Source: an uncultured Oscillospiraceae bacterium (GTDB lineage Bacteria > Bacillota > Clostridia > Oscillospirales > Oscillospiraceae). Taken from it: 8,434 nucleotides of DNA. This document shows positions 6,341 to 8,434 of the stretch, in pieces. The stretch covers positions 1 through 8,434 of the forward strand of contig CAKTOJ010000076.1 in assembly GCA_934589665.1 (NCBI GenBank). The letters run 5' to 3'. The notes beneath the pieces were generated by a model that saw nothing but the letters and a program-made list of their open reading frames with translations, made no database searches and was not told where the DNA came from. Position 1 is the stretch's first letter. Each line of letters begins with the position of its first letter. The translations under genes were made by a program, and so were the position numbers.

Positions 6341-6370
6341 CAATTCTGTGGGGGCGGCAGAGCGGCTTTT
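6330..6370 (+). repeat. Short direct repeat GAGCGGCTTTT next to the terminator
   Basis: GAGCGGCTTTT occurs at 6330-6340 (right arm of the terminator) and again at 6360-6370, immediately beside the - strand stop codon (6371-6373). The left arm (6305-6314) could pair with either copy. The second copy reads into TTTTTTA and looks like a duplicated terminator arm. Confidence 0.6.
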
Positions 6371-8434
6371 TTATGCGAACAGATAGCTGTACTTGTCGCG
6401 CAGCGTGAAGATCAGCGCTTCGATATCGACCGGCAGGTCGTTGTCGGAGGTGGAGAGATCATAGTCACGTTCGTCTGCCATGCGGACGCGGACGTGCTCA
6501 TCATCGAGGAAGAGCACACCGGGATTTCTGCTCTCGTCCATGTCCTCTGCCGTCTGGAAGAGGGTGAACTTATCGTGGCAGGGTTCGCTGGCGTAGGGGC
6601 AGAACTGCGTGCAGTTGCCGCACTCGTTGCACATCTTGTCAACGTGAATAATCTGGTGGCTTTCATCGGGCATGACGATGGCGACGTTCGCGCGGTTTGG
6701 GCAGGAATCGACGCAGTTCTCGCACACGGTGGAGCATTGCAGGCAGCGTTCGCCCTCGCATTTGCCGGACATCTTGAGGATGCCGTGCTTGGCAATGGCA
6801 TCGGACTCGGTGATGAACGCCTGTGCAGGGATCTCGTACTCATACGGCGCGCCGGTCACGGCCTCGGCAAAGCGCGCGGCGTCAGCGATGCCCTCGACCA
6901 CGGTCGCAGGCCCGCGGTGCGCGTCGCCCGCGCAGTACACACCCTCGACATTCGTCTCAAATGCGGGCCCCTTGCGCTCCATCTCGATGCCGTTGGCGGC
7001 CATGAGGTCGGAATCGACCTGCTCGCCGACGGCGGAGAGAACGAGGTCGCAGGGAATGGAGAATTGCTCGCCGGACTTCACGGGGCTGCGGCGGCCGGAC
7101 GCGTCGGGTTCGCCGAGCACCATGCGGTCGCACAGAAGCTGCCCCTTGGCCTGCGCAACAGGCGCGGCCAGCTCGATGAACTCCACACCCTCGTCAATGG
7201 CGAGCTGGAGCTCGTGCTCGTCGGCGGGCATGAACTTCTTCGTGCGGCGGTAGAGGATAGTCGCGTGCGCGCCCATGCGCTTGGCCACGCGCGCGGCGTC
7301 CATCGTGGTGTTGCCCGCGCCGACCACAACGATGTGGCCGGAGAGGTTGGGCTTGACCTGTTTCTTTTCCTTCTTCATCCACTCGATCACGCCCTGCACG
7401 TTGCCGGGAATGTCGAGCTTACCCGCCTTCCATGCGCCGGTAGCGAGGAGAATGTGGGTGTAGCCCATTTCCTTGAGTTCGGCGACGGAGGGAGCGGGCT
7501 TGCCGCACTTGACATCGACGCCGTACTTCAGCATCAGGGCGATGTCCTTGTCGATGGCCTCGTCAGAGATGCGGAAGGCGGGGATCACATAGCGCGGTAC
7601 GCCGCCGAGCTTGCGCTCGCGCTCGAAGATGGTCGTCTCGATGCCCGCACGGCCGCAGAAGTAGGCCGCGGCGATGCCGGTCGGGCCGCCGCCGATGATG
7701 GCGACGCGCTTGCCCTCAACGCGCTCAGGCAGCTTAATGGAGGCCATGAGGGCGCTGTAGCCCTTCTCGGCGGCAAGAAGCTTGGTGTCGCGGATATGGA
7801 CGCTCTCGTCATAGAAATTGCGCGAGCACTTGCCCTGACAGCGGTGCGCGCAGATCGTGCCGGTGATGAACGGCAGGGCGTTCTTCTCGGTGATGAGCTT
7901 GAGGGCGGGGCCATAGAGCCCCTTGCGGCAGAGCTCAACGTATTCGGGAATGTCCTGCTCGATGGGGCAGCCGCCCTTGCAGGGTGCGGTGAAGCAGTCG
8001 AGCCAGGGCACCTGCTCGGTGGACTTGCGGCTGGGCAGCGGCTTGATGGGTTTCAAGTGATGATAGTCCGTGCGCGCCGCGGCAGCGAGGTCGGCGATGG
8101 CGGCGGAGTTTATGCCGGAAAAGGCGCGGTACTCCATCGGCTCGACCTTCTCGACCATCTGGCGCAGACGGTTATAGCCGCCGGGCTTCAAAATGGTGGT
8201 CGCCACGGTGATGGGCCAGATGCCTGCGGCAAAGAGCTTGTCGCAGTTGAAATACTCTGCGCCGCCGGCGAACGAAATGCGCATTCTGCCGCCGAACGCG
8301 CGGGAGATGCGGCTGCACATCTCGATCGTCAGCGGGAAGAGGCTGCGGCCGGACATGTACATTTCCTCGTTCGGCAGCTCGCCGCGCGTGGTGTCCACGG
8401 GGAAGGTGTTGGAGAGCTTGAGACCGAACTCCAG
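6371..8434 (-). CDS. ygfK: YgfK-like FAD/NAD(P)/Fe-S oxidoreductase (putative selenate reductase subunit), 5' end missing
   Basis: The frame is open from the window edge to a TAA at 6371-6373: 687 residues, about the C-terminal two thirds of a protein of roughly 1,000 residues. A GTG at 8398 is only an internal Val; homologous sequence (LEFGLKLSNTFP) continues upstream. In order: the end of a dihydroorotate-dehydrogenase-like barrel (ISFAGGAEYFN, then GIWPITVATT); a GltD-type N-terminal Fe-S segment (CFTAPCKGGCPIEQDIPEY, later CAHRCQGKC); an FAD-binding GGGPTG; an NAD(P)-binding GAGNTT; the flavin closing motif GVYCAGD; and two C-terminal 4Fe-4S motifs (CSTVCENCVDSCP and CNECGNCTQFCP). This barrel-GltD-ferredoxin order matches YgfK, and differs from dihydropyrimidine dehydrogenase, where the barrel follows GltD. 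YgfK is encoded with selenium-dependent molybdenum hydroxylase and purine-degradation genes in E. coli and Clostridia; its exact substrate is not settled. It converges on phoR and shares its terminator, so no operon link exists. Confidence 0.88.
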   Translation of the reverse strand: MEFGLKLSNTFPVDTTRGELPNEEMYMSGRSLFPLTIEMCSRISRAFGGRMRISFAGGAEYFNCDKLFAAGIWPITVATTILKPGGYNRLRQMVEKVEPMEYRAFSGINSAAIADLAAAARTDYHHLKPIKPLPSRKSTEQVPWLDCFTAPCKGGCPIEQDIPEYVELCRKGLYGPALKLITEKNALPFITGTICAHRCQGKCSRNFYDESVHIRDTKLLAAEKGYSALMASIKLPERVEGKRVAIIGGGPTGIAAAYFCGRAGIETTIFERERKLGGVPRYVIPAFRISDEAIDKDIALMLKYGVDVKCGKPAPSVAELKEMGYTHILLATGAWKAGKLDIPGNVQGVIEWMKKEKKQVKPNLSGHIVVVGAGNTTMDAARVAKRMGAHATILYRRTKKFMPADEHELQLAIDEGVEFIELAAPVAQAKGQLLCDRMVLGEPDASGRRSPVKSGEQFSIPCDLVLSAVGEQVDSDLMAANGIEMERKGPAFETNVEGVYCAGDAHRGPATVVEGIADAARFAEAVTGAPYEYEIPAQAFITESDAIAKHGILKMSGKCEGERCLQCSTVCENCVDSCPNRANVAIVMPDESHQIIHVDKMCNECGNCTQFCPYASEPCHDKFTLFQTAEDMDESRNPGVLFLDDEHVRVRMADERDYDLSTSDNDLPVDIEALIFTLRDKYSYLFA

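Noticed and set aside
1..8434. CRISPR arrays, tRNA or rRNA genes, insertion sequences and phage or defence genes.
   Set aside because: I saw no repeat-spacer pattern, no cloverleaf-like sequence and no transposase or integrase motifs; coding regions are nearly continuous and all gaps are under 150 nt.

Overview
The window holds most of a high-affinity phosphate uptake and phosphate-sensing locus on the + strand, followed by a convergent, unrelated redox gene on the - strand. Protein content, strong AAGGAGG-type Shine-Dalgarno sites, high GC (near 60% by eye) and a YgfK-type multi-cofactor flavoprotein suggest a strictly anaerobic, GC-rich Clostridia member, possibly a gut Oscillospirales-type organism. 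The taxonomic placement is inference.

Layout, left to right: the 3' end of pstS (phosphate-binding lipoprotein); an intercistronic region with a perfect 12-bp hairpin; pstC and pstA (paired permeases); pstB (ATPase; the supported start is the ATG at 2407, not the upstream TTG at 2353); a structured 148-nt gap; phoU; a PhoB/PhoP-type response regulator (start 3964); and a PhoR-type PAS histidine kinase (start 4641). A strong bidirectional Rho-independent terminator (6305-6340) ends this transcript. Beyond it a large - strand gene runs off the right edge: the C-terminal two thirds of a YgfK-like iron-sulfur flavoprotein, a family tied to selenium-dependent molybdenum hydroxylases and anaerobic purine breakdown.

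The + strand genes form one pathway. PstS hands phosphate to the PstC/PstA channel, PstB powers import, PhoU links transporter state to the sensor, and PhoR-PhoB control the regulon. Gene spacing splits the locus into modules: pstS; pstC-pstA-pstB (1-nt spacers); then phoU-phoB-phoR (4-nt ATGA overlaps). The module borders carry the non-coding structure: the hairpin after pstS, a hairpin straddling the pstB stop, and a long inverted repeat that buries the phoU ribosome-binding site and competes with a second, smaller hairpin. A good sigma70/sigmaA-type promoter lies inside phoU and could give phoB-phoR separate basal transcription.

I found no new gene system. The observations most worth a second look are the phoU leader, the promoter inside phoU, and the paired loss of two conserved dimer-interface residues in the response regulator.
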